This document shows positions 6,725-14,726 of a stretch of DNA of 27,212 nucleotides, piece by piece. Origin of the DNA: Acidimicrobiia bacterium (GTDB lineage Bacteria; Actinomycetota; Acidimicrobiia; Acidimicrobiales; AC-14); assembly GCA_019243595.1 (NCBI GenBank), contig JAFAUA010000090.1, positions 1-27,212 on the forward strand, in the 5' to 3' direction. The position numbers and the translations under genes were made by a program. The stretch's first letter is position 1. The number at the start of each line of letters is the position of its first letter. Under the pieces are notes generated by a model. It was not told where the DNA came from, ran no database searches, and was given only the letters and a program-made list of their open reading frames with translations.

Positions 6725-7760
6725 CAGTGAGCTTTCTTCCGACGGGTGAAGCGAGGAAGTCTGCGTAGAAGGCGCCCATGGCCAGCGCCGTCGAGAGCCC
6801 GGCCAGGATCCAGAAGCGGACGATCACCGTCGTCTCCGGCCACCCCATGAGCTCGAAGTGGTGATGGATCGGCGCCATGCGGAACACCCGCCGATGGAAG
6901 AGCCGAAAGGCGAGGACCTGGACGAGGACGGACATCGTCTCGATCACGAACACACCGCCGACGATCGGAAGGAGGAGTTGGGTGTTGGTCGTGAGCGCGA
7001 GCGCGGCAAGGCCGGCCCCGATCGCCTGGGAGCCCACGTCACCCATGAAGATGCGCGCCGGCGCCGCGTTCCACCACAGGAAGCCGGCCGCCGCCGCGGC
7101 CATCGATGAGGCAACCACCGCCAGATCGAGCGCCGGACCCACGTGGTAGAGGCCGATATGGCGGAACTCCCAGAAGCCGATGAACACGAAGGCGGCAAAG
7201 GCGAACACCGACGAGCCTGCGGCCAGGCCGTCGAGCCCGTCGGTGAGATTCACGGCGTTGGCGGCGCCGACGACCACAACCACAGCCCAGACGATGTACA
7301 CGGCGTTGGGCAGCGAGATGAGCGTCGGCCGGGCGAATGAGAGGTGGGTGTTGACCTTCGCCCAGTAGACGGCGAGGAAGGCGAAGGCGATCGCGACGAC
7401 CACCTGGAGCACGAACTTGGTCCGGGCGTTCAGGCCGAGGCTGCGCTGCCGCGACACCTTGATCCAGTCGTCGAGGAGCCCGACGCCGCCAATGCCCACG
7501 ATGGCGAACAGCACGAGGGCGGCGGCCGACGTGAAGACGGCGCCGCTGCCGAGGTGGCCGACGACGTAGCCGGCCACGGCCGCACCGACCAGCGCGATGC
7601 CGCCCATCGTCGGCGTCCCGGCCTTGATGAAGTGACCCTGGGGCCCGTCCTCGCGGATCTGCTGGCCGATGCCCCGCGTCTGGAAGTACCGGATCACGAT
7701 CGGCGTGAAGCCCAGCGCCAGCAGCAGGGCGACGGCGCTCGCCATGAGCAGCGCTACCAC
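6714..7760 (-). CDS. mraY: Phospho-N-acetylmuramoyl-pentapeptide transferase MraY
   Basis: A 348-residue integral membrane enzyme with about ten transmembrane helices; it moves phospho-MurNAc-pentapeptide from UDP to undecaprenyl phosphate to give lipid I. Diagnostic motifs are FIKAGTPTMGG (44-54), LLDDWIK with Asp97/Asp98, NLTDGLDGLA with Asp174/Asp177, FMGDVGSQAIG with Asp241, and the HHH loop IHHHFELMGWPE (298-309). The GTG at 7760 is preferred to ATG 7745 because GGGAG (7771-7767) precedes it by six bases; it overlaps the murF stop by seven bases. Length and order after murF are typical. Confidence 0.97.
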   Translation of the reverse strand: MVALLMASAVALLLALGFTPIVIRYFQTRGIGQQIREDGPQGHFIKAGTPTMGGIALVGAAVAGYVVGHLGSGAVFTSAAALVLFAIVGIGGVGLLDDWIKVSRQRSLGLNARTKFVLQVVVAIAFAFLAVYWAKVNTHLSFARPTLISLPNAVYIVWAVVVVVGAANAVNLTDGLDGLAAGSSVFAFAAFVFIGFWEFRHIGLYHVGPALDLAVVASSMAAAAAGFLWWNAAPARIFMGDVGSQAIGAGLAALALTTNTQLLLPIVGGVFVIETMSVLVQVLAFRLFHRRVFRMAPIHHHFELMGWPETTVIVRFWILAGLSTALAMGAFYADFLASPVGRKLTGGG

Positions 7761-9070
7761 TCGGTGCTCCCGGCCAGCCGGGCCGCGAGGCGTTCCAGTC
7801 CGGCCGCTCTGCTCGCCTTGACGAGCACCGCGTCCCCATCACCGAGGCCCTCGAGCAGGGGCAGCGCTTGCTCGATGGACTCGACGTTCTCGGCGGCGCC
7901 GTACTCGGGCGCGGCGACGGCGATCAGGCGGATACGAAGCTGGTCGGCGCGAGCGGTCACGTCGCGATGTTCCTCGTCGGACCTGGCGCCGAGCTCGAGC
8001 ATCGGCCCGACGACCGCGATCCTGCGCTTGGCGGGCGCGGCCCGTAGTGCGTCCAGCGCCGCCATCATCGACGCCGGGTTGGCGTTGTAGGCGTCGTTGA
8101 TGAGCCGGGCGCCACTCGGCAGACGGGTGACCTCCATTCGCCACGGCGAGAGCGGAGCGGACTGCAGCCGGTCGACGACCCGGTCGAACGAGACACCGAC
8201 GACGAGCGCCGCCGCGGCAGCCGCCGCCGCATTCAAGGCCTGATGGCTCCCCCGTGCGTGGAGGCGCACGTCGTCGCTCCCCCACGGTGACTCGAGCCGG
8301 AACGAAGGCTGCAGCTCCTCGTCGACGACCACTCCGGTCGCGCGGACCTCGCCGTCCTCGATTCCGAACGTCAGCACACGGGCGTCGGTGCGCGACGCCA
8401 TGAGCATCACCCGCTCGTCGTTGGCGTTGAGCACGGCCGTACCAGCGCTCGGAAGAGCGCCAATTAGCTCCCCTTTCGCCTGGGCCACGCCGTCGAGGTC
8501 ACCGAACATCTCGGTGTGGGCGCTCGCCACGATGGTGACGATTCCGATGTCGGGCCGGGCCAGCTCGCACAGCCATGCGATGTGGCCGTGGCCGCGCGCG
8601 CCCATCTCGAGCACCGCCGCCCGGGTGCCGTCGTCGGCGTTCACCAGGGTGAGCGGCACGCCGAGCTCGTTGTTGAACGACCGTTCGCTGACCGCTGTCG
8701 GCAACTCGGCGCGCAGGACCGCGCCGAGCATGTCCTTCGTCGACGTCTTGCCGGCGGATCCGGTGATGCCGACAACGGGACCGGCCAGCTGGCGGCGCGC
8801 CCAGGCGCCGAGCGCAGCGAGTGCCGCGCTCGTGTCGGCCACGGCGACCGCGGTGCCGTCGCCGGGCTCCCGAGTCGTGAGGTAGGCCGCCGCGCTCGCG
8901 TCGAGAGCGGCGCCGATGAAGTCGTGGCCGTCCCGCTCAGCAACGACCGGCACGAACAGGGCGCCGGGCCGAAGCACCCGTGAGTCGATGCCCGCGCCGT
9001 CGACGGTGACGTCCGGACCGTGCAGCGTGCCCGCAGTGATCTCCGCCACCTGGCTGGCGAGGAGCTTCAT
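7754..9070 (-). CDS. murF: UDP-MurNAc-tripeptide--D-Ala-D-Ala ligase MurF
   Basis: A 438-residue Mur ligase that attaches D-Ala-D-Ala to the UDP-MurNAc tripeptide. The N-terminal uridine-binding domain (VTVDGAGIDSRVLRPGALFVP) precedes the P-loop VGITGSAGKTSTKDML with Lys108; the serine-alanine variant GSAGKT is the MurF form. Further signs are ERSFNNELGVPLTL, VLEMGARGHGHI, the LINDAYNANPASMMAAL block and VVGPMLELG. The ATG at 9070 forms an ATGA overlap with the murE stop and follows GGAG by six bases, so it is preferred to the GTG at 9082. Its stop overlaps the mraY start. Typical length is 430-480. Confidence 0.97.
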   Translation of the reverse strand: MKLLASQVAEITAGTLHGPDVTVDGAGIDSRVLRPGALFVPVVAERDGHDFIGAALDASAAAYLTTREPGDGTAVAVADTSAALAALGAWARRQLAGPVVGITGSAGKTSTKDMLGAVLRAELPTAVSERSFNNELGVPLTLVNADDGTRAAVLEMGARGHGHIAWLCELARPDIGIVTIVASAHTEMFGDLDGVAQAKGELIGALPSAGTAVLNANDERVMLMASRTDARVLTFGIEDGEVRATGVVVDEELQPSFRLESPWGSDDVRLHARGSHQALNAAAAAAAALVVGVSFDRVVDRLQSAPLSPWRMEVTRLPSGARLINDAYNANPASMMAALDALRAAPAKRRIAVVGPMLELGARSDEEHRDVTARADQLRIRLIAVAAPEYGAAENVESIEQALPLLEGLGDGDAVLVKASRAAGLERLAARLAGSTEW

Positions 9071-10473
9071 CGCCCGCTCCACCCAAGCCGCTCGAGCTCC
9101 TGGCGCGCCACTTCGCGGTCATCGAAGGGGACGGCGTGGTCGGCGAACTGCTGCGTGGTCTCGTGACCCTTGCCGGCAATCACGACGACGTCGCCGGCGG
9201 CCGCCCGCGTCAACGCACGAGCGATCGCCGCCCGGCGGTCGGGCTCGATGTGCAGCACGCCGGTCGGATGGGCGCCGGCCCGGACAGCGTCGATGATCGA
9301 CCCCGGGTCCTCCGAGCGCGGGTTGTCCGACGTCAGCACCGCTTCGTCGGCCAGTCGGGTTGCGACCTCTCCCATCGCCGGCCGCTTGTCGCGATCGCGA
9401 TCGCCGCCTGCACCGAACACGACCACCACCCTGCCCTGCACGGTCTCCCCCACCGCACGCAGCAAGTGCTCGAGCCCGTCGGGCGTGTGGGCGTAGTCGA
9501 CGATGACGGCGAAGGGCTGACCGGCGTCCACGACCTCGTAGCGCCCCGGCGCTGCGGCCGCAGTCGAGAGCCCGCGGGCCACGTCGGACGAACCGACGCC
9601 CAGTTCGTGGGCGGCGGTCGCAGCCGCCAGTGCGTTGGCGACGTTGACCTGCCCGCCGAATCCGAGGCGCACGTCGGCACCCCGCCAGCGGAACGACGAC
9701 GCCGTCGCACCGACGCGGAGATCCTCGGCGTCACGGAGCGAGTACGGCACCATCGGCACCGGCGCCGCTTCGTAGAGCAGGCGTCCGTGGGGATCGTCAA
9801 CGTTGACGACGCCCACACCGGCACGCACCGGGTCGAACAGCCGGGCCTTGGCCGCGAAGTACTCCTCCATCGTCTCGTGAAAGTCGAGGTGGTCCTGGCT
9901 GAGGTTGGTGAAGACGGCGACCGAGAACCACACGGCATCGACGCGGTGGAGGGCGAGGGCGTGGGACGACACCTCCATCGCCACCGATTTGGCCCCGTCG
10001 TCACGAAAGGACGCCAGCCGGGCCTGCAGCTCGGGCGCCTCGGGCGTGGTGCGCTCACCAGTCAGCGTGCCGATCACACCGCTCTGCCATCCAGCCGCCT
10101 CGAAGATGGCGGCCAGCAGGTGGACGGTGGTCGTCTTGCCGTTGGTGCCGGTGACGCCGACGACCTTCAACTGTCGCGACGGCCGGCCGAAGAAGGCGTC
10201 GGCGACAGGCGCCATCGCCACCCGGGCTTCGGGCACGACGACCTGGGTCACCTCGAGCGGCAGGACCTGCTCGTCGAGCAGGGCGACGGCGCCGTCAGCC
10301 ACCGCCCCCGCCGCGAACGCGTGGCCGTCGGCGCGCGCCCCGCGAACGCAGCAGAACAGCGAGCCGGGCACCACGGTCCGAGAGTCATGGGTGACGGCGG
10401 CCACGTCGGTGCTGGCGGGGTCGCCCCGCACATCCAGCACCTCGACGCCGCCGAGCAGCTGGTCGAGCAGCAA
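9067..10473 (-). CDS. murE: UDP-MurNAc-L-Ala-D-Glu--meso-diaminopimelate ligase MurE
   Basis: A 468-residue Mur ligase adding the third stem-peptide residue. The N-terminal domain has VTHDSRTVVPGSLFCCVRG; the P-loop is VVGVTGTNGKTTTVHLL with Lys113; then AMEVSSHALALHRVD, FTNLSQDHLDFHETMEEYF, VDYAHTPDGLEHLLRAV and AGKGHE. The DNPR motif (383-386, inside SDNPRSEDP) is the signature of meso-diaminopimelate-adding enzymes, so the wall is predicted to be DAP type. The start is uncertain: TTG 10473 lies seven bases after the ftsI stop, has AAGG upstream and begins where the family aligns. The frame is open further upstream inside ftsI, but that part is arginine-rich shadow sequence. Confidence 0.95.
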   Translation of the reverse strand: MLLDQLLGGVEVLDVRGDPASTDVAAVTHDSRTVVPGSLFCCVRGARADGHAFAAGAVADGAVALLDEQVLPLEVTQVVVPEARVAMAPVADAFFGRPSRQLKVVGVTGTNGKTTTVHLLAAIFEAAGWQSGVIGTLTGERTTPEAPELQARLASFRDDGAKSVAMEVSSHALALHRVDAVWFSVAVFTNLSQDHLDFHETMEEYFAAKARLFDPVRAGVGVVNVDDPHGRLLYEAAPVPMVPYSLRDAEDLRVGATASSFRWRGADVRLGFGGQVNVANALAAATAAHELGVGSSDVARGLSTAAAAPGRYEVVDAGQPFAVIVDYAHTPDGLEHLLRAVGETVQGRVVVVFGAGGDRDRDKRPAMGEVATRLADEAVLTSDNPRSEDPGSIIDAVRAGAHPTGVLHIEPDRRAAIARALTRAAAGDVVVIAGKGHETTQQFADHAVPFDDREVARQELERLGWSGR

Positions 10474-10480
10474 GGAAGCC

Positions 10481-12442
10481 TTACCGTTTCGGCGTCGGAG
10501 ACGGCTTGATCGTAGTGGGGACCGTCGTGACAGCCGCAGGCGAGGCGGGTGGGCTAGGGGCCGTGGGAGCGGGCTGTCCAGGCCTCGGGGTGACGGGCGC
10601 CACTGCTCCGCCGCCGGCATCACGGTCGGCCGCGGCGGCGGTCGGAGACAACTGTGGCACCGCCACGGTGGTCGCCGCCGACGGCGGGGGGATCTCGAAC
10701 CGGCGCAGGCCGTAGCGGGCGAGTTCGGCGAAGGCAGGAGCCGACACGAGGCCGCCGTAGATCGGCGTGGGCTCGTCGAGCACGACGATCGCCGACAGCT
10801 GCGGGTTCTCGGCGGGGACGAATCCGGCGAAGGTGGCGATGTACGCGCCCTCCTTGTAGCCCTTGCCGCCGTCAGCGACCTTGCGGGCGGTACCGGTCTT
10901 GCCCGCGACGGTGTAGCCGTCGATGTGAGCGGCCTTACCTGTGCCGCGCGCCACGACCTGGGTGAGCATGGCCGTGATCTGCTCGGCGGTCTTCTTCGAC
11001 ACCACCCGCCGAGGCGCCGGCGTCGGCGCGCCGCTCACCAACCGAGGTGCGACGTACATGCCGCCGTTGGCGATCGTGTTGTACACCTCGAGCATCTGCA
11101 GGGGCGTGACGGCGACGCCCTGGCCGATGGGCACGGTGGCGATCGACGCGCCCGACCAGTTCTTGGGGTCGAGCAGAAGTCCGGCCGACTCGCCGGGGAA
11201 ATGGAGGGCGGTCTTCACACCCAGTCCGTAGGCCCGGAGGTACTGGTCGATGCGCGTCTTGCCGAGGCGCTGGGCGATCATGTCGGTGCCGACGTTGGAC
11301 GAGTTGGCGACGATGTCGGTGATCGTCCACGACCCGGTGGGGTGGTTCTCGTCGTCGTGGATATTGGCGGTGCCGATCGTGATGTGGTCGGGCACCGTGA
11401 TCGTGTCGGCGGGCTGCACGATCCCCTCTTCGAGAGCGCCCGAGATCGTGACCGCCTTGTTGACCGACCCGGGTTCGTACACGGTCGTCACCGCGTTGTT
11501 CGACGGGCTCGGCACGGGCGGGCCACCGTTCTGACCGGCGCTCAGGCTGGCCATGGCGAGGATGTCACCCGTGCGCGGGTCGGTGACGATGGCGACCCCG
11601 CCCCTGGCGTTGGACGCCACGATCTGCTGGGCCAGCGCCCGCTCGGTCTCGTACTGCATCGACCGGTCGACGGTGAGCGTGAGGTCGCGACCCCGCGCCG
11701 ACTTCTTGATCTCTTTCAGACCAGTCGCGATCTGCTTGCCCGACGGGTCGTGCTCGAGGACCTCCTCGCCAGGGCGGCCCTGCAACTGATTCTCGTATTT
11801 GAGCTCGAGCCCGGACAGACCCTGGTTGTCCAGCCCGACCTGGCCGATGACCGACGCCGCCAGGTCGCCGGACGGCTCGAAACGCTTCGGTTCCTCGAGG
11901 AGGTTGATGCCCTCGATCTTCAGCGAGGCGACCTTGTCGGCGGTCGGATCGTCGACCTTCCGGGCCAGGTACACGAAGCCGCCCGGCGACCGCAGCTTGT
12001 CGATGAGCGCGTTCTCGTCCATGTGCAGCACGGGGGCGAGGGCGTGGGCGTCGGCGACGGGATCGCGGATCAGTTGCGGGTTGGCCCACACCGTGCGCTG
12101 GCGGATCGTCATCGCCAGTTCGACATGGTTGCGGTCGAAGATCGATCCGCGTTCGGCGGGGATGGTCACCGTGCTCAGGCGCTGGGCCGCGCCGAAGGTC
12201 GCGTACTTGGCCGACGAGAGTCCCTGCACGAACACGAGACGGACGACGACTGCGCTGAAGGCGAGCGCCATCACGACCACGAGGAGGCCGATGCGGCGGC
12301 GAAGGCGCGCCGCCGAGAATGCCTGGCCGCGATCGACGACGCGGGTGTGGGGTGATCGTTGCGGGCGGCGCGAACGGGGATGGGGGTGCCCGGTCCGCCG
12401 CCGCGTGTCGCTCGGCCGCCGGGGACGGACGGTGGTGGTCAC
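10481..12442 (-). CDS. ftsI: Peptidoglycan D,D-transpeptidase FtsI (class B PBP)
   Basis: A 653-residue divisome transpeptidase that cross-links septal wall and pairs with FtsW. A basic cytoplasmic tail (1-50) precedes one membrane anchor (about 51-72). The PBP dimerisation domain begins with ERGSIFDRNHVELA. The catalytic domain has the active-site serine in EPGSVNK (Ser326, Lys329), the SxN motif SSN (381-383) and KTGTA (Lys515). There is no PASTA domain; instead the last 65 residues are a Pro/Ala/Thr-rich tail ending SPTPKR. The start is GTG 12442, which overlaps the ftsL stop as GTGA. An open frame continues upstream into ftsL and rsmH but encodes no membrane or PBP sequence. Confidence 0.96.
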   Translation of the reverse strand: MTTTVRPRRPSDTRRRTGHPHPRSRRPQRSPHTRVVDRGQAFSAARLRRRIGLLVVVMALAFSAVVVRLVFVQGLSSAKYATFGAAQRLSTVTIPAERGSIFDRNHVELAMTIRQRTVWANPQLIRDPVADAHALAPVLHMDENALIDKLRSPGGFVYLARKVDDPTADKVASLKIEGINLLEEPKRFEPSGDLAASVIGQVGLDNQGLSGLELKYENQLQGRPGEEVLEHDPSGKQIATGLKEIKKSARGRDLTLTVDRSMQYETERALAQQIVASNARGGVAIVTDPRTGDILAMASLSAGQNGGPPVPSPSNNAVTTVYEPGSVNKAVTISGALEEGIVQPADTITVPDHITIGTANIHDDENHPTGSWTITDIVANSSNVGTDMIAQRLGKTRIDQYLRAYGLGVKTALHFPGESAGLLLDPKNWSGASIATVPIGQGVAVTPLQMLEVYNTIANGGMYVAPRLVSGAPTPAPRRVVSKKTAEQITAMLTQVVARGTGKAAHIDGYTVAGKTGTARKVADGGKGYKEGAYIATFAGFVPAENPQLSAIVVLDEPTPIYGGLVSAPAFAELARYGLRRFEIPPPSAATTVAVPQLSPTAAAADRDAGGGAVAPVTPRPGQPAPTAPSPPASPAAVTTVPTTIKPSPTPKR

Positions 12443-13020
12443 CGGTGCTGCGCTGGGGGTGCCGTCGTCGGCGTCGTGAGCTTGGAGGCCGCCGTCTTGG
12501 CGGGAACTGCGGTCGTCGCCGTTGTCTTGGCCACGGACGGCTTGGCGGCGACGGGCGTGGGCTTGAGCACGACAGGCTTGGCGGCGACGGTCGTCGGCGT
12601 GACCTCGGGCGCCGGAACCGGGGCGCCGGTCGGCCCGTCGGGCGAGAGGTAGTGGACCGTCACCGGCGGCACCATGCCGAGCTTCTGGGCGGCATCGACG
12701 ACGCGCTCGGGCGATTCCAGCTCCGCGACCTGAAGCCGCAGCTGCTGCTGCTTCACCGAGGCGGCATCGGCCCTGCTTTGCAGATGCTGGATGGCGAGCT
12801 CGTTCTGGGTGAGCACCACGTGGAAGGCGACAACGCCGAACAGGGCGGCGGCGATGGCGACGCCCGTGAGCACGACCACCCGCCGGGCCCGGCGCTGGCG
12901 CGCCCGCTCGGTGATGTAGCCCTGAGGGACGACCTGCAGGTGCCGCCGCTCGGCGGGCGCCGGGGTGACGTCGGGGCGGAGGCTGCGATCGGGCCGCGCG
13001 GGTGCGAGGCGAGTCGCCAT
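12439..13020 (-). CDS. ftsL: Cell division protein FtsL-like, with long extracytoplasmic tail
   Basis: A 193-residue bitopic protein between rsmH and ftsI, the standard ftsL position. The cytoplasmic N-terminus (about 1-50) is Arg/Pro rich and is followed by one membrane segment (VVVLTGVAIAAALFGVVAFHVVL). A short heptad-like stretch comes next (QNELAIQHLQSRADAASVKQQQLRLQVAELESPERVVDAAQKLGM), the coiled coil by which FtsL pairs with FtsB/DivIC. After about residue 125 comes a low-complexity tail of Pro/Thr/Ala/Lys repeats to the C-terminus, longer than in most FtsL proteins. ATG 13020 shares its A with the rsmH stop (TGATG), and the stop overlaps ftsI, so all three are translationally coupled. 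The identification rests on topology and position. Confidence 0.88.
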   Translation of the reverse strand: MATRLAPARPDRSLRPDVTPAPAERRHLQVVPQGYITERARQRRARRVVVLTGVAIAAALFGVVAFHVVLTQNELAIQHLQSRADAASVKQQQLRLQVAELESPERVVDAAQKLGMVPPVTVHYLSPDGPTGAPVPAPEVTPTTVAAKPVVLKPTPVAAKPSVAKTTATTAVPAKTAASKLTTPTTAPPAQHR

Positions 13021-13967
13021 CAGGCGGCGTCCACCGCGTCGAGCTTCTCGACGGCGCGCAGACGGGCGCTCTCGGCCCGCGGGTTGGAAGCCGTCTCGGC
13101 AGCCGACGGCTTGCGGGCGCCTCGCCGCAGGAGCCGGACCTTCGGCGTGGCGCCGCACACGCACGGCAAGCCCGGCGGGCAGACGCAGCCACCGGTCTCC
13201 GCCTCGCGGAAACGATCCTTGACGATGCGATCCTCTCCCGAGTGGTAGGCCAGCACGGCGCAACGGCCGCCCGGAACCAGGACGTCGATCGCCTGGTCCA
13301 GCGCCGGACCGAGAACATCGAGCTCGTTGTTCACTTCGATGCGCAGGGCCTGGAACGTGCGCTTGGCCGGATGGCCGCCGCGCCGGCGGGCGGGAGCGGG
13401 GATGGCGTCGCGGATGACGTCGACGAGTTCGGAGGTCGAGTTCAACGGACGCGTGGCGACGATGGCGTTGGCGATGCGACCGGCGAAGCGTTCGTCGCCG
13501 TAGTCGTGGAGCACTTGAGTGAGGCGGGCGGCGGGATAGGTGTTGACGACGTCGGCGGCGGTGAGCGATTGGCTGCGATCCATGCGCATGTCGAGCGGCG
13601 CGTCCTGGCTGTAGCTGAAGCCCCGGTCGGCGTGGTCGACCTGGGGCGAGCTGACGCCGACATCGAAGAGCACCGCCGTCACGTTCTGCTCTCCCCCCTC
13701 GTTCACCATCGCCTTCAGCCGGTCGAATCGGGCTCGGCGCAGGGTGACCCTGTTCCCGAAGCCCGCGAGCGTGACGTGTGCTGCAACCAGGGCCTCCTCG
13801 TCGCGATCCAGTCCGAGGAGGCGATGTTGGGGAAGAGCCTCGAGGAGCGCCCGAGCGTGCCCGCCGCCGCCAACGGTGGCGTCGACGATCAAGCCGGGGG
13901 GCACGGGCCGAAACAGTTCGACGATCTCGTCGAGCATCACCGGCCGGTGCTCGTACCCCTCGCTCAC
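13020..13967 (-). CDS. rsmH: 16S rRNA (cytosine-1402-N4)-methyltransferase RsmH (MraW)
   Basis: A 315-residue SAM-dependent methyltransferase that modifies C1402 in the ribosomal decoding centre. It opens YEHRPVMLDEIVELFRP and has the SAM-binding loop DATVGGGGHARALLE (29-43), GLDRDEEAL, FDVGVSSPQVDHADRGFSY, RRGGHPAKRTFQALRIEVNNEL and AYHSGEDRIVKDRFRE, all family hallmarks. The start is GTG 13967. Unusually, this GTG lies inside one arm of a 24-position inverted repeat and overlaps the stop of a short upstream frame. The 189-base gap from mraZ is much longer than any other junction in this operon, so initiation is probably controlled. Confidence 0.96.
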   Translation of the reverse strand: MSEGYEHRPVMLDEIVELFRPVPPGLIVDATVGGGGHARALLEALPQHRLLGLDRDEEALVAAHVTLAGFGNRVTLRRARFDRLKAMVNEGGEQNVTAVLFDVGVSSPQVDHADRGFSYSQDAPLDMRMDRSQSLTAADVVNTYPAARLTQVLHDYGDERFAGRIANAIVATRPLNSTSELVDVIRDAIPAPARRRGGHPAKRTFQALRIEVNNELDVLGPALDQAIDVLVPGGRCAVLAYHSGEDRIVKDRFREAETGGCVCPPGLPCVCGATPKVRLLRRGARKPSAAETASNPRAESARLRAVEKLDAVDAA

Positions 13968-14079
13968 CCCCAGCCCCCCGACCGAGCCGGAACCGTCGGG
14001 ATGTCTCCCCGATCGATGTGATGGAAGCGGGCGGAGTAGGGGCCTTCCACCATGGCGGTCGGGGGGCTGGGCGTGAGCG
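13961..14079 (-). promoter_or_regulatory. Long inverted repeat enclosing the rsmH start
   Basis: Arms 13961-13984 and 14056-14079 are complementary at 23 of 24 positions: 16 bp and 7 bp around one mismatch at 13968/14072. In the mRNA the 3' arm holds the G-rich region before rsmH and its GTG (13967-13965), so the ribosome binding region would be closed by a very GC-rich stem. The 71-base loop contains ATG 14053 and a smaller hairpin. The structure is read directly; the regulatory role is inferred. Confidence 0.65.
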
Positions 14080-14092
14080 GGGAGCCGTTCAT
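13964..14092 (-). CDS. Candidate 42-codon leader ORF before rsmH
   Basis: A short frame from ATG 14092 (or ATG 14053, 29 codons) ends with TGA overlapping the rsmH GTG as GTGA. The C-terminal part, MVEGPYSARFHHIDRGDIPT, looks protein-like rather than random. It runs through both arms of the inverted repeat that contains the rsmH start, so a ribosome translating it would open the stem and terminate on that start. The ribosome binding site is weak (GCAGGG before ATG 14092). I recognise no family; it may be a regulatory leader peptide, a small protein, or chance. Confidence 0.4.
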   Translation of the reverse strand: MNGSPLTPSPPTAMVEGPYSARFHHIDRGDIPTVPARSGGWG

Positions 14093-14156
14093 CGGGCCCT
14101 GCTCATCTGGTGCTCTCGTCGCTCGTGCCGCGTCCTCCTCTCGAAGCTCGTTCGTT

Positions 14157-14597
14157 TCAGCTCGGCGCCGAGGCGCCGTCTCCTGCGGCGAGGCGCTGCT
14201 CGCCAACTTCCTTCGTCCGCTGCCAGTTGGCGGCGTCCCAGATCTCGATGTGGTCGTAGAGGCCGACGACGACGACGTCGCGCTCGAGGCCGGCGAAGTC
14301 ACGCAGGGCCTGGGAGATCGCAACCCGTCCCTGCTTGTCGGGGCTGGCCTCCATGGCGCCGGCGAAGAAGGCGCGCTGCACGTCGCGTTCGCCGCGCCGT
14401 GCTCGATCTCTGATCTCAGTTGCCTTCACGTCGAACTCCTCGGGGCGCCAGAGGGCGAGGCACCCGTCCTCTTCAGTGGTGACGTACGCCTGGTCGCCCA
14501 GGTGCTCCCGAAAGCGTGCTGGGAGGATGAAGCGGCCCTTGGCGTCGAGCGCGTGCTGATACTCGCCGAGGAACGGCGCTCGCCTCCCGTCCACCAC
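14157..14597 (-). CDS. mraZ: Transcriptional regulator MraZ
   Basis: A 146-residue protein with two SpoVT/AbrB-like repeats. The first is FLGEYQHALDAKGRFILPARFR (residues 9-30) and the second contains PDKQGRVAISQALRDFAGL (86-104); both hold the D-x-K/Q-G-R signature. MraZ forms ring oligomers, binds repeats before its own gene and controls dcw transcription. Family members normally start MFLG, but here the codon before FLG is CCG. The nearest in-frame starts are GTG 14597 and GTG 14594, adding eight or seven residues. A GGGAGG at 14588-14583 sits after those GTGs, at the distance expected for a start near the usual position, which is odd. A promoter lies about 60 bases upstream. Confidence 0.92.
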   Translation of the reverse strand: MVDGRRAPFLGEYQHALDAKGRFILPARFREHLGDQAYVTTEEDGCLALWRPEEFDVKATEIRDRARRGERDVQRAFFAGAMEASPDKQGRVAISQALRDFAGLERDVVVVGLYDHIEIWDAANWQRTKEVGEQRLAAGDGASAPS

Positions 14598-14658
14598 TTC
14601 ACGACCACCAACCCGTCCATGGCACGCCCGGCCCCTCCCTGCTGCACCACTTCGCACC

Positions 14659-14687
14659 ACCCTACGCCCCAACACTCCACTCGTCAA
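14659..14687 (-). promoter_or_regulatory. Candidate dcw operon promoter (mraZ)
   Basis: On the minus strand TTGACG (14687-14682), a 17-base spacer and TAGGGT (14664-14659) match a SigA-type promoter well. Transcription would start near 14652, leaving a leader of about 55 bases before mraZ. It is the best promoter seen before the run of overlapping dcw genes and lies in the 129-base gap shared with divergent murT. Confidence 0.65.
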
Positions 14688-14726
14688 CCCCGCCACTCCA
14701 GGCGGCCTCCACGCGAGACTGCGGGC

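Noticed and set aside
9136..10509. Long plus-strand open frames opposite the mur genes, for example opposite murE
   Set aside because: Antisense frames stay open in GC-rich coding DNA; their sequences are Arg/Gly/Ala/His-rich with no recognisable domains, while the minus-strand genes have full motifs.
12443..13318. N-terminal extension of ftsI as an open frame through ftsL and into rsmH
   Set aside because: The extension is Arg/Ala-rich shadow sequence; GTG 12442 overlaps the ftsL stop and precedes the basic tail and membrane anchor expected for FtsI.
14641..14700. G-rich TGG repeats on the minus strand before mraZ (about every 8 bases) as MraZ operator boxes
   Set aside because: Known MraZ boxes are TGGGN-type repeats with a period near 10; here the spacing and sequence are irregular, so chance in GC-rich DNA is as likely.
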